From: Anaeramoeba flamelloides | Lineage: Eukaryota; Metamonada; Anaeramoebidae | DNA length: 64,000 nucleotides | Direction of reading: 5' to 3' | NCBI GenBank assembly: GCA_027625915.1 | Contig: JANTQA010000047.1 | Coordinates: forward strand, 18,042,001 to 18,106,000 | In this document: positions 53,422-62,828 of the stretch, one piece after another | Layout of the letters: every line of letters begins with the position of its first letter | How positions within the stretch are numbered: position 1 is the first letter of the stretch | Notes under the pieces: generated by a model | What the model saw: the letters and a program-made list of their open reading frames with translations, nothing else | Databases searched by the model: none | What the model was told of the DNA's origin: nothing | Translations under genes and position numbers: made by a program

Positions 53422-56400
53422 CTGAGAATAATTAGATTATATAAATATTATAAGTGTTAACATTAGAAAAGATCATGAGTAAAAATATATTAATAATAAA
53501 TCAATAAAGAAATTAATCAATAACATTTCACTGTTATATTTTTGACACAATTTCATTCATTTATTTATTTATTAAAATGGTTGAATATTTATGAAAATAT
53601 TAAAAAATATTGGGAATCTCTAACCAGATTCCCATATATATTTTTATTATCCAGTTGGAATATTAAAGATATCTAAAATATAATTATAATATTATTTTTT
53701 AATATATTAGAAATATTTAATTTATTTTTAATTCAGATATCAAGATTTTAAGATTATTTTCATAGGATGGATAATTCCATAGAAAAAAAAGTATTTTGTT
53801 TTTTATTCATTTTTAAGAAAAATTTTAATGTGTTTTATATTAAAATAAATCCAATGGGTGTTGATTCAGTCGGTATTAATATTTAATTTAATTTGATATT
53901 GCCAACTTATGAATAATAACCACTAACAAAGCAATTTTTATGAAAATTTAAAAAAATGTACGCACTTTTTTGGAAATACCTTTTAATTATTGATTAAATT
54001 TTTAAAAAATTAGTAATAATTTTTTTTTTCCACTCGTTTAATTATTTTGGAAACAGAAATTTTTTTCTTTTCGTTTTATATTTGTTTCTTTCTTTTGTAT
54101 AAAAATGGTTATAGATAAAAACATTAATATAGTGTACTTAAATTTAGTTTAATATTATATTTTAAAGAATACAAAAAATTGAGATTTTTTTTGTAGGTTT
54201 TTGATTTTTGGTGTTTCAAAATTTTTGGAATATGGTTTATATTAAATTTATTAAAACAATAAGTAAAGATACAATCATTTATTTTATTTTTTTTTTTTTA
54301 AGAATAAAAACTTACATGATTCATCAAAATATTGTTTATGATGAAATTTAATGCTTCTTAAGAATGGTATCACTTGTTTTTCACTTAACCAATATCCATT
54401 TCCAGCATCGTGAGTAAAAATTATTTGATCGAATGTACTTAAATCAAAAACATTTTTGCAATTTGATAAATCTTGTTGTTCTTCTTCCTCTTCTTCCTTC
54501 TTTTCATTTTCCTCTTCTTCTTGCTCTTCTTGAATATTTGGTGTAATTCTCATGAAAAAACCTTTATTAACAATTGTACACATGGAAAGTTGCTTTTTAC
54601 TTAATTTTTTTTCAATAGTCAAAAATTTTGTACGATCGTGATTTCTTTTCAATTAATATTGTGTTTTTTTATATTTTAATAATAAATAACTATAATTTCA
54701 TTTTCTTATTATTTTATTTTATTTTTTTGAAATTGCTGTAGATCAAATTTAAGTTCAAATAAATAGATAATATTTTGATTTTATATTTATTTTTGGTGGT
54801 TAAGAACCTCACAAAATATTTATTTATTTATTTATTTTAAGGTTAGTTACTTATTTTATTTTTTTTTTTTTTTTCATATTGATAAATTGAAGATATAGTA
54901 AAATAAATGTTAGTTCAATTTCCTTTTTATAAATCTGTTAACTCAACTTTCTAAACCTTTCTTTATTAGGGACATTACAAAAATCAAGTAAAATACAATT
55001 TCCTTTCCATTTAAACCAATAAAATGTTTTATTCGTCTTAATTTAATTCTGAGCAAAAAAGTTTAAAAAAATTGAAATTGATTTCAAATATTTAATTTTT
55101 TTTTCGAATTAAACAGTAAAAATGATTATAGAAATAAATAAATATAAATATAATTATATATATATATATGAACTCCATTTCACTCAAAGGCTGGCAGCCA
55201 AAAAGGAAAATTTTCACTTTTTTTAAGAATATACCAAACCATTGTTTAGAAATAAGAGAAATAAAAAATTTCAAATTAGAGTCAATTAATCATAAAAGTA
55301 AAGCCTGAACAAACCATAAATTTCAAAAAAAAAAACAATGTTAAAAAAATTTTTGGGCCACTTTCATTGGAATATCTTATAAAAAATTTCTCAATTTTTT
55401 TTTATTATTATTTAACGGAGGAGTTTTTAATTCCTCTTATTTGCCGTTAGGTTTTTTTTAATTTAAGAAATAAACCAAAAATTTTTAAAAAAAAATTGGT
55501 TTATTTCTTAAATTAAAAAAAACCTAGGCACTTCCCGAATTCCTAAATTGTGATTTTAAAAATTTCTCAATTTCTTTAGGAATATTAAAATTGTTGACAA
55601 TAAGATTTTTTACTTGTAAATATTGACATTTTAAAAGAAAAAACAACATTTCACTTTTCTGTATGTTAATTTGGAGTTTTCAAACATTTTTTTCTTCGAA
55701 TTGACTTTTTAAAAAAAAGTACAAAAAAAAAAGAAAAGAAAAAAACAACAAAAATCAATAAATAAAAAAAATAATTGACAAAATGAGAAAAAATGATTTT
55801 GATCTAAAAATTGGAAATTTATTTTGAGAAGAATAATGAATAAAACTCATATCATATGTTCTATTTCTTCAATAAAACTGGGCCCCTTTGACTGAAAAAG
55901 ATTTTATAATATATATTTCCAAAAAAGCTGGGTTGACTTTATTTTAAAATATATTTATTAAACTCAGTCATCATAAAACTATTTAAATATACAAAATCAT
56001 TAACTATCATGTATTGATTCTTGATAATAATTCAATTTGTTTGTTAGTATGATATTACACAAATAAAATATATTAAATTTTTTGATCTCAATTTTGTCTG
56101 ATATTTTTTAGGGTATGATAATTGGTATTTATTGTTTTCTTTTTGATCGAAAACATCATTTTCCATAACTTCTTTAATCTGGACAAATTTTCCAATAAAA
56201 TGGAAAACCATGTTAACCGTATTTTATTGTTTAAAAAATCCTTTTTTACCTAATCCACATTTCCAGTTTTTTATTCAAATTGGCTGTAACTTTATTTTTG
56301 ATATAAACAGTGTTATTTTTTTTTTACATTTTTTATTAATATTTCAACCAACATATTTTAAAATAAATACCTTAGTCATTTATTCAATTTGTATTTATAT

Positions 56401-57192
56401 TAAACTTAATTTGGTATTGTCAATTAACGAATAGCTCCACTAATAAAGAAGATTTTTCATAAAATGTAAAAACAAATGCCATACTTTTTCGGAAATACCT
56501 TGTATATGGGGAGAGGGTGGGGGTAGTTATTGTGTTATTTTACTCTCACTTCTCAAAAAGAATTTTCATTCTGAAGAAATTGGATATAAAAATTACCAAT
56601 TCAAAGTTAAAAAACAACCAACAAAAAAAAAAAATTATCAAATTGATCCTTGAATGAAAATTTTAAAAAAATTAATTGACTTTAAGCGATTTTCAAGTAC
56701 AAGTTCAGATTTGAAAAAAAAAATAAACTTGTCAAATTAACTATAAAAAATATTTCGAAAAGCTTGTGGAATTATTTTTTGTTTATAGATTTGAAATGAA
56801 AATTATGAAATTGTTAAAATCAAATTTTTGTAAAAATAAGAAGGAAAATGGTAGGAATTGTGAAAATTTCATATTATTTGTATAAAAGAAATTCAAAGTG
56901 TGTAAATTTCACTGAGATTATGGAACTCTTTCAAGAGAGTTTTTAGAAACAATTCGACGGTTTTTACAGGAAACGGTGATCCTTAAGTTTAGAAAGAATC
57001 TTTTTTTGAAGTATTGTAATAATTATTTATTTTTAGAGAATGGGTCAGTAAGAGTGAAAATGTATCGATAAAATCACTTTAGGTGAAAATTCATGAAAAA
57101 ATACAAAACTAAAATTTCAAAGGATCTTCAATTTCAAAAAATTCAAATAACAAAAAAAAATCTTTGTATCTCGAAATAAAAAAAAATTCGAT

Positions 57193-57231
<39 letters not shown>

Positions 57232-58686
57232 ATTTCATTCGCAAAAAATTCAAATAAAAAAAAAAAGGGGTAAAAAATGTACTCAATAAAAAAAAAAGTC
57301 AGAAAAAATCTTATTCTAGGATCTCAAGGTTAAAAAAAAAGAAAAATTAAAAAAAAATTTTGAGAGAATTCTCAAATCAAAAAATTCAAAACAAAAAAAA
57401 AGTTTTAAAGTGTGCCCAATCTCTAATGATCCTCAATTTATAAAAAATCAAATTTCAAAAAAAATTACTTTTTTCTTAGTTGATATTACCAAAGAGTTAA
57501 ATTTCTTCAATTTGAAACAAATTGTTTTCTTTAAATACAAAATCAATTTAATTAAATTTAATCTAAATTTGTGGTTATTTTGTAAGTCTCTAGATTTGGC
57601 AAAGTAAGGGTTTAATAGCATTCTTCTGAAAAAAATAACTCATTTGAGAATAGAAAAAAAATAAAAAAAAATCTTGGAGATCTCAAAAAGCACCAAAGAG
57701 CAACACTTCAAAACTAACACAGTTATTTTCAAAAAATATTATTTATGACAATTCGAATTGGAAATTAGGTTTCTTTCTTTGGCTCTTTTTTCGAAAAATG
57801 TCCGAGTTTTTCATTGTTGATTTTTAGGGATTTATCTTGCATCACATGTTTTGGTTCGTTTTTGATTGGTATTAGGTACTGATAAAAATTCCAAAAATTT
57901 TTTTCTTTTTCAACAAATTATTTTTCACCGTTAGAACTTGTCCCTTAAAGCTATTTTTTAGAAAACCGAATTTAATGTAGAGTTACTTATTGTGTTTATT
58001 TGACTTTCACAGTTTATGCTTTAGTCAGCAAAAATGGTTTAATATTGTGTTGATTTTTGGTTACCATTTATTTTCAATTTTAGTCTTTCAAAAAAACTTA
58101 TGAAAGAAACGATGTTTAAATTTTTGAAGGTTTTGAAAGTAATTTAATTCCAAAAATTTCGAGTAAATCTGTAAATTTGTCTTGAACAGTGCTTTGTTTA
58201 GCCACTTAATTAAAGTTGATAATTTTTCTTCAAAAAAAAGAGAAATATCTCAAAAAACAAAGATTTTGCAAAAGAATTAATTTTACCCTGGAATAATATA
58301 GACTGGAAGACCAAATTGTAAAAAATCTTCGATTATTTTTACATGGTATTTGGATTTGTAGCTTTGAGAGTGAAAAACGTCACCAAGAATAATAATTTGT
58401 TTGGATTGTTCTTTTTCAATGTATTGACCCAATTCCTCAAATGTTTGTGGGATTAACTCTTTTGAAAAATACGATTCACCAGCACTAAAGTGCAGATCAG
58501 TAATTACGATTGCGTTCCATTTTGATTCACATTTTAAGTCAACAATTCTTCCTCCAATGGTGGTAAGTGGAAGCATTTCCTAAATTAAAGACAAAAAAAA
58601 TTTGTTGGGGATTTCATAAATCGTTGGAAAACATGAATAAAAAGAAATTAGGGACAAGTGTTTTGTACCTCTTCGCTTTGGTTCAT
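53264..58686 (-). CDS. Metallophosphoesterase, ICC/SbcD-related type (four exons)
   Basis: Exons on the minus strand: 58686-58669 (ATG plus five codons), 58579-58287, 54644-54316, 53421-53264; 798 nt, 265 aa. All calcineurin-type metal-binding motifs are present in order: DLH at about residue 34, GDVFH at about 75, GNHDR at about 104, THD at about 183 and GHTH at about 220. The Gly of GNHD and a Ser before FLLAGHTH are rebuilt across introns, which supports the model. The layout (short N-terminus, DLHFSAGE, IPQTFEEL, LGDVFHSQ) most resembles the archaeal/bacterial ICC-like group (COG1407), known as metal-dependent phosphodiesterases; substrate here is unknown. A Glu-rich insert (EEQEEEENEKKEEEEEEQQ) lies between GNHD and THD. 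Introns: 89, 3642 and 894 bp. Confidence 0.87.
53690..53785 (-). mobile_element. Reverse LINE ORF-end relic (phosphoesterase intron 3)
   Basis: AATTCAGATATCAAGATTTT then ATTATTTTCATAGGATGG matches the reverse complement of 14185-14290. No tail identified. Confidence 0.6.
53840..53985 (-). mobile_element. MITE family G, copy 3 (partial)
   Basis: Only the last 145 bases: TTCAGTCGGTATTAATATTT, then ACTAACAAAG, then CACTTTTTTGGAAATACCTT. The other end is missing. Confidence 0.75.
54029..54240 (+). mobile_element. Tc1-like family TcA, partial copy 2
   Basis: Matches the right half of 27841-28370 (AAAAACATTAATA, TTTTTGATTTTTGGTGT, AAATTTTTGGAATATGGTTT). It lies in the phosphoesterase intron between exons 4 and 3. 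Confidence 0.7.
54316..54644 (-). CDS. Metallophosphoesterase exon 3
   Basis: Acceptor TTGAAAAG, then AAATCACGATCG completes Gly-Asn-His-Asp-Arg. It contains the Glu-rich insert and IIFTHDAGNGYW, and ends GAATCAT|GTAAGT, phase 1. Confidence 0.87.
55398..55557 (-). mobile_element. Very short LINE 3' copy with one module and 16-bp target duplication
   Basis: Flanked by AAAAATTTCTCAATTT at 55382-55397 and 55558-55573. Contains the T-rich tail, the terminal hairpin (GGAGGAGTTTTTAATTCCTC), GCCGTTAGG, one a-type module, CCTAGGCACTTCCCGAATTC and the start of the short hairpin. It shows that 160 bp of 3' end is enough for mobilisation. Confidence 0.88.
55797..55905 (+). repeat. Dispersed repeat fragment shared with RCC1 intron 2
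   Basis: Partner of 11271-11390 (GGAAATTTATTTTGAGAAGA; ATGTTCTATTTCTTCAATAA). Confidence 0.6.
55911..56502 (-). mobile_element. MITE family G, copy 4 (reverse)
   Basis: Ends ATATTTCCAAAAAAGCTGGG and CATACTTTTTCGGAAATACC then TTG; interior matches G1, G2 and G5 in reverse (TAGTCATTTATTCAATTTGT). Confidence 0.83.
57198..57226. repeat. TA microsatellite
   Basis: About 14 TA units in the phosphoesterase intron. Confidence 0.9.
58287..58579 (-). CDS. Metallophosphoesterase exon 2
   Basis: Encodes the DLH and GDxFH metal-binding motifs and ends IIPG at CCAGG|GTAAAATT, phase 2. Confidence 0.87.
58669..58686 (-). CDS. Metallophosphoesterase exon 1 (microexon)
   Basis: ATGAACCAAAGCGAAGAG (Met-Asn-Gln-Ser-Glu-Glu), then GTACAAAA donor, phase 0. 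The next exon follows TTTAATTTAG. An alternative is translation starting at the ATG at 58576 in exon 2, which would need no exon 1. Confidence 0.62.
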
Positions 58687-58889
58687 TTTTTGTCAATTAA
58701 TATTGAGAAAGCTAAAAAACAAAAAAATAAAAAATGAAAATACAAGATAAATTTTTGGAACTTAATGAATAAGGTCGAAAGAACAATATGAAAAGAAACA
58801 AATAATACTACTGAAATGCCTTTAGTTTAATTAACATACTATAAACTAAGAGTGCTCACTTTTATACAAAGTTATGAAACCTGTGTCAG

Positions 58890-59570
58890 AATAATACTGA
58901 GTGAAAAAAAACAAGAAAGTTTGAATAAAATAGTGTTCCAAAAATCAAACAAGTATTACATTTATATAGAAAACCCATTTAATAAATGATCAAAGAAACC
59001 GATAATCAACAAGAATTCAAGATTGTACTCAATCCTAAAATTATTAACACCAAACTACAAATAGGCAAAAATAAAAATCATTTTATTATATTTTTACAAA
59101 CGTAAGATAAAACCACATTTAAGTAACTTGCTATTAATGATTTTATAAGTAATCATTTTCATCCAAATAAAATAAAAAAATATCAACGAAAAAATAAAAA
59201 TCTGTGTGTCCAAAATAATGAAACAAGCATATAGAAAATCCATTATAGTTTGGTAGACTCTTATAAAAAGTTGAATTTTTCATCAACAATTGTTGATCGA
59301 TCAAAGGATAAGACACCATCTAGTAAAATGGAGTTAATTTAACAAATTTAATCGAACTCAATATTAACCCCTTATCAATCATTGAAAAAATACCCAGATC
59401 TAACGAAACAGATTACTGAACTGGGAAAAAAGGAAATGAAAACAAAACAGAACATACAAAAAAGGAATATATTAGTAAAATCAAAAATCATTTCGAATTG
59501 AATATAAAGTGTAGTATTGTGATTCTTCCAACTGTTTAAAATTTGTACAAATTTTTGGAATTTAATTATA
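58890..59570 (-). mobile_element. Tc1-like family TcA, copy 3 (reverse)
   Basis: The reverse complement matches 27841-28370 across its length (for example AACAATTGTTGATCGATCAA and ATCATTTTCATCCAAATAAA). Termini TGTTCCAAAAATCAAACA and GTACAAATTTTTGGAATTTA are degraded. It abuts MITE G5 at its right. Confidence 0.75.
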
Positions 59571-59580
59571 CATACTATCT

Positions 59581-60175
59581 AAGGTATTTACCCAAAAAGT
59601 GGGGCAATTTTTTTTTACATTTCACTGAAAAATCATATTTGTTAGTGGAGGTATTTGTTAATTGACAATACCAAATATAGTTTAATATTAATACTGATTG
59701 AATCAATGATTATGGGTATTTATTTCAACATATATTTGATGAAATTTTCCTCAAAAAATGAAAAAAAAAGAAATAGTACTTTTTTTGGTGAAAATGATTT
59801 AGGATCAATTTCAATAAAAAAATAAAAATGTGGAAAGGGTACAATTGATTTTTTAAATAATGAAATTCAGTTAAATGTTTTCAATTCTATATGAAAAGTT
59901 TTTTAGATTAAGCAAGTTATGAAAACGATTTTTTGGATCAAAAAGAAAATAATAAATAGCAATTATCACCTCCCGAAAAATTATCAGACAAAACCCAGAA
60001 CAAAAAAATTAATATCTTTTCTTTATGTAATACAATATAAAGAAACAAATTGAATTATTCCCAGAATCTATAAACGGTATTTAATGATTTTGTGTATTTA
60101 AATACTTTTTTGATAACTTGAGCTTAATAAATATATTTGAAAATAAATTTACCCCACTTTTTTGGAAATAGCTTA
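59581..60175 (+). mobile_element. MITE family G, copy 5
   Basis: Starts AAGGTATTTACCCAAAAAGT then GGGGCA; ends CCCCACTTTTTTGGAAATAG then CTTA. Interior as G1. Confidence 0.85.
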
Positions 60176-60746
60176 TAATAAATAAAAATGATTTGGTTAT
60201 TATTGTTTCGTTATTTTAGATTGAAACAATAGAATTATTTAATCAAATTACAAGAAACAAATTAAAAACATTGATAGTCAAGTAGAGTAAGAATTATTTT
60301 TTTTATTTTATTTGTTAAATTAGCAAGAATATTGCAAAATCAAAACTTTTACTCAATAATTTTGAATTAAAAAAAATTACAATCAAGTTTTTTAAAAGTT
60401 TTGGATTTTGTTATTAAAATTTAATAATTCTAATCATAATTGAAATTTTACTAAACTTCAACACAAACCAAATTAAAGGAATTTTCTCCATCTTCATTAA
60501 GAAAACAAAAAACAATAAACTAGTTAAAAAAAAATTAGAATAAAAGTTTTTTTAAAATTAGAATTCTTAAAAAACAGTTTATAAAAAAATAAAATATATA
60601 TAATTCAAATTATTATCAAAATATAATCATTATGTATATATAGAAATATATATATATATATATATAAGATAAAAGACAATAAAAAAAAAACAATAATAAG
60701 TTAATAAATAATTAAATAAATAAAAAACAAATACAAAAAATACTAA

Positions 60747-61140
60747 TTAAAAAATAACACAACAACATTTACCAATATCATCACTTAACGTTGAAGATGT
60801 GTCAGTTTTTTCATCGCCATTTATCATCTTCATCATTTTCTCAAATTCATTAATTTCTCTTACATTGTTTGTTTTTTCATCAAATGAACTATCTTTGTTA
60901 TTTACAATATCTCCAAGAAGAGACTTCTTTTGATTATTATTTTTTTTTTCCCTTTTTTGGCTATTTTGAGATTTGGATTTGGATTTGGATCTTTTAGATT
61001 TTGGAGATTTTGGAAAAACAATATTATTCATTTTTTCTATTTCACCAATATATTCTTTGGAAAATGCACTCACTAATTTTTTCCCCTGTGATCTACTTTG
61101 GTCATTTGTTGTGCCAGTTAATGCAATTTGGGAATCGAAA
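60747..61140 (-). CDS. Terminal exon of a CaaX-box protein, possibly a divergent small GTPase (5' exons not found)
   Basis: The frame starts after acceptor TATTAATAG at 61141 (one base of a split codon, then Phe-Asp-Ser-Gln-Ile-Ala-Leu) and ends at a stop after KCCCVIF. The last four residues CVIF are a CaaX prenylation signal; the final Phe would suit geranylgeranylation or farnesylation. Before it come a Ser/Lys-rich basic tract (KSPKSKRSKSKSKS) and an acidic Ser/Thr region. IALTGTTND aligned with the GTKxD guanine-specificity motif, followed by a helix and YIGEIEKMNNIVF, is compatible with the end of a Ras/Rho fold, but the motif Lys is Thr here, so the call is tentative. I found no upstream exon in 61141-64000, so the rest is probably outside the window. 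Confidence 0.6.
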
Positions 61141-61344
61141 CTATTAATAGAACAATAAAAAAAAAATAATAATAATAAATTTAAAAAGTTATTTGTTGAT
61201 CAATTTTAAAAAGATACAAGTTTAATTTTTATCATTAAAAAATGTGCTTAACTTTTTATTCACAATACTCTTGTTTTCAAGTTTTAAAAATTAATTTTAG
61301 CTCAAAGTTAAAAAGGGGAGATTAAATTAAAGCAAAAATTTGTA

Positions 61345-62185
61345 TTTTTTTTTTTTTTCGAAAGAGAGAAATTAATTTCCACTGTCAAAAGTTAGGTTTT
61401 TTTACTTTGAAAGAATTGAGTAAAATCTTTAATTTTTATTCTTATTTCTTTAAAATTCTTGAAACCAGCCATTAGGTTTTTTTTTTTTTTTACATTTTAT
61501 GTTTATTTGAAAAATCAATAGGTTTTACAAAACAGAAAACCTCAAAAAAAAAAACACCATTAGCTTTTCCAGAATTAAAACAAATTAAGTAAAATCCAAG
61601 GTTTTATTGAATTCTTTTGGATTCTGAAAAAAAAAACCGCCGCTAGGTTTTCTTGAGTTTTCTGTTTATTTGTAAAATCAATAGATTTTAGTTAGGTTTT
61701 TTTGAGGTTTTCTATTTTATTTCTAAAGTAAAAAAAACCTAACGAAAATCTATTGATTTTCCAAATAAATAGAAAACTCAAAAAAACCTAGAATACTTAA
61801 TAAATAAAGTAGAAAACCTCAAGAAGACCTAGGCACTCTACAGCACTTTCCGTTAGGTTTTTTTTTAATTTAAGAAATAAAAAGAAAATTTCAAAAATTT
61901 TTGGTTTATTTCAAAAATTAAAAAAAAATCTAGGCACTCTACATCACTCTAGGTCACTCGAAAACACTCAACGGCAATCGATGGAACTTTCATAATTTCT
62001 AAATTTTTGGTTTCGAAATTTTAACTAACAAATCATAATTTACATTATCATTTGCCAATGACAAAATGAATAATGATTCTTGAATTTGAATAAGATCAGA
62101 GGTATTATTCCTTCTTGTTTTTTATCATTATTTGGATTAAATCTTTAATGCAAATTGTTCTATTTTTTCCATGGGATGTACCGTT
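61345..62185 (-). mobile_element. Reverse LINE copy with long module array
   Basis: T-rich tail (about 61348-61360), degraded terminal hairpin, then about six modules to 61990: b-type at 61395-61465 and 61560-61630, c-type at 61500-61545 and 61650-61820, a-type at 61690-61735 and 61855-61930. Then linkers (CTACATCACTCTAGGTCACT), the short hairpin near 62000 and an ORF-end relic to 62185. Confidence 0.75.
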
Positions 62186-62449
62186 ACAAAGAAAAGAAAA
62201 TAGCATTTTTAATGGGATTTGTGAAGATCTTTTTATTTTTTCCATTGATTATGTAGAAAGAATATTTTTTGAAATTGACAAATACTGTTAAATATAAATT
62301 AATAAAATTATAATTTACTCTCAAAGTTAAATAAGCAAGCTTTTACAAATTTCTAAAATTTTCATTTTCAAGTGATTTTTAAAAAATATTCTGTTTTTTT
62401 TTTCCTTTTTTTAAATGAATAGACTATTTTGAGAATACAAAAGTATAAA

Positions 62450-62828
62450 CATGATATCTCTATTTTTAGACTTTTTTTTGATAAAAATGTATTTTTAGAA
62501 GAAATTACTTAGGCCACAGCCCATGCAAAGCATTATAAAAAAAGCTTAAATTGGTTACAGGCATTTTTGAAAACCCTCATCAGATTTAACTTAAGAATAA
62601 ATCTGCCTGAGTATAAATTATAATTCATCTAAGATTAACTGTAACCAAGTCTTTTTGAAATTTCATTTTTATTATTTTTTTTGAAATCATGAAACTAACT
62701 CAAAATAACTGTTCTTAATTGAAATTCTATATCGAGTCTCGCACTGGGGGTGGTCCAAGTGATTTCTTCTACAAATACATTTTTATCAAAAAAAAAAACT
62801 CTCAAAATAGATAAATAGTATTTCCACT
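62450..62828. mobile_element. Foldback element of about 380 bp
   Basis: GATAAAAATGTATTTTTAGA then AGAAATTACTT pairs with AAGTGATTTCTTCTACAAAT then ACATTTTTATC. Inner arms include TTGGTTACAG / CTGTAACCAA. The left tip (CATGATATCTCTATTTTTAG) also occurs at about 14505-14525 in RCC1 intron 3. Confidence 0.7.

Larger units (their letters stand above)
54645..58286 (-). other. Metallophosphoesterase intron 2 (3642 bp)
   Basis: Holds a 160-bp LINE 3' copy (55398-55557), a dispersed repeat (55797-55905), MITE G4 (55911-56502) and a TA microsatellite (about 57198-57226). The remainder is A-rich with nothing definable. Confidence 0.7.
58687..60746. other. Intergenic region with two mobile elements
   Basis: Lies between two minus-strand genes. 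Holds the reverse TcA copy (58890-59570) and MITE G5 (59581-60175); 60180-60746 is AT-rich with a TA microsatellite near 60647-60666. Confidence 0.7.
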
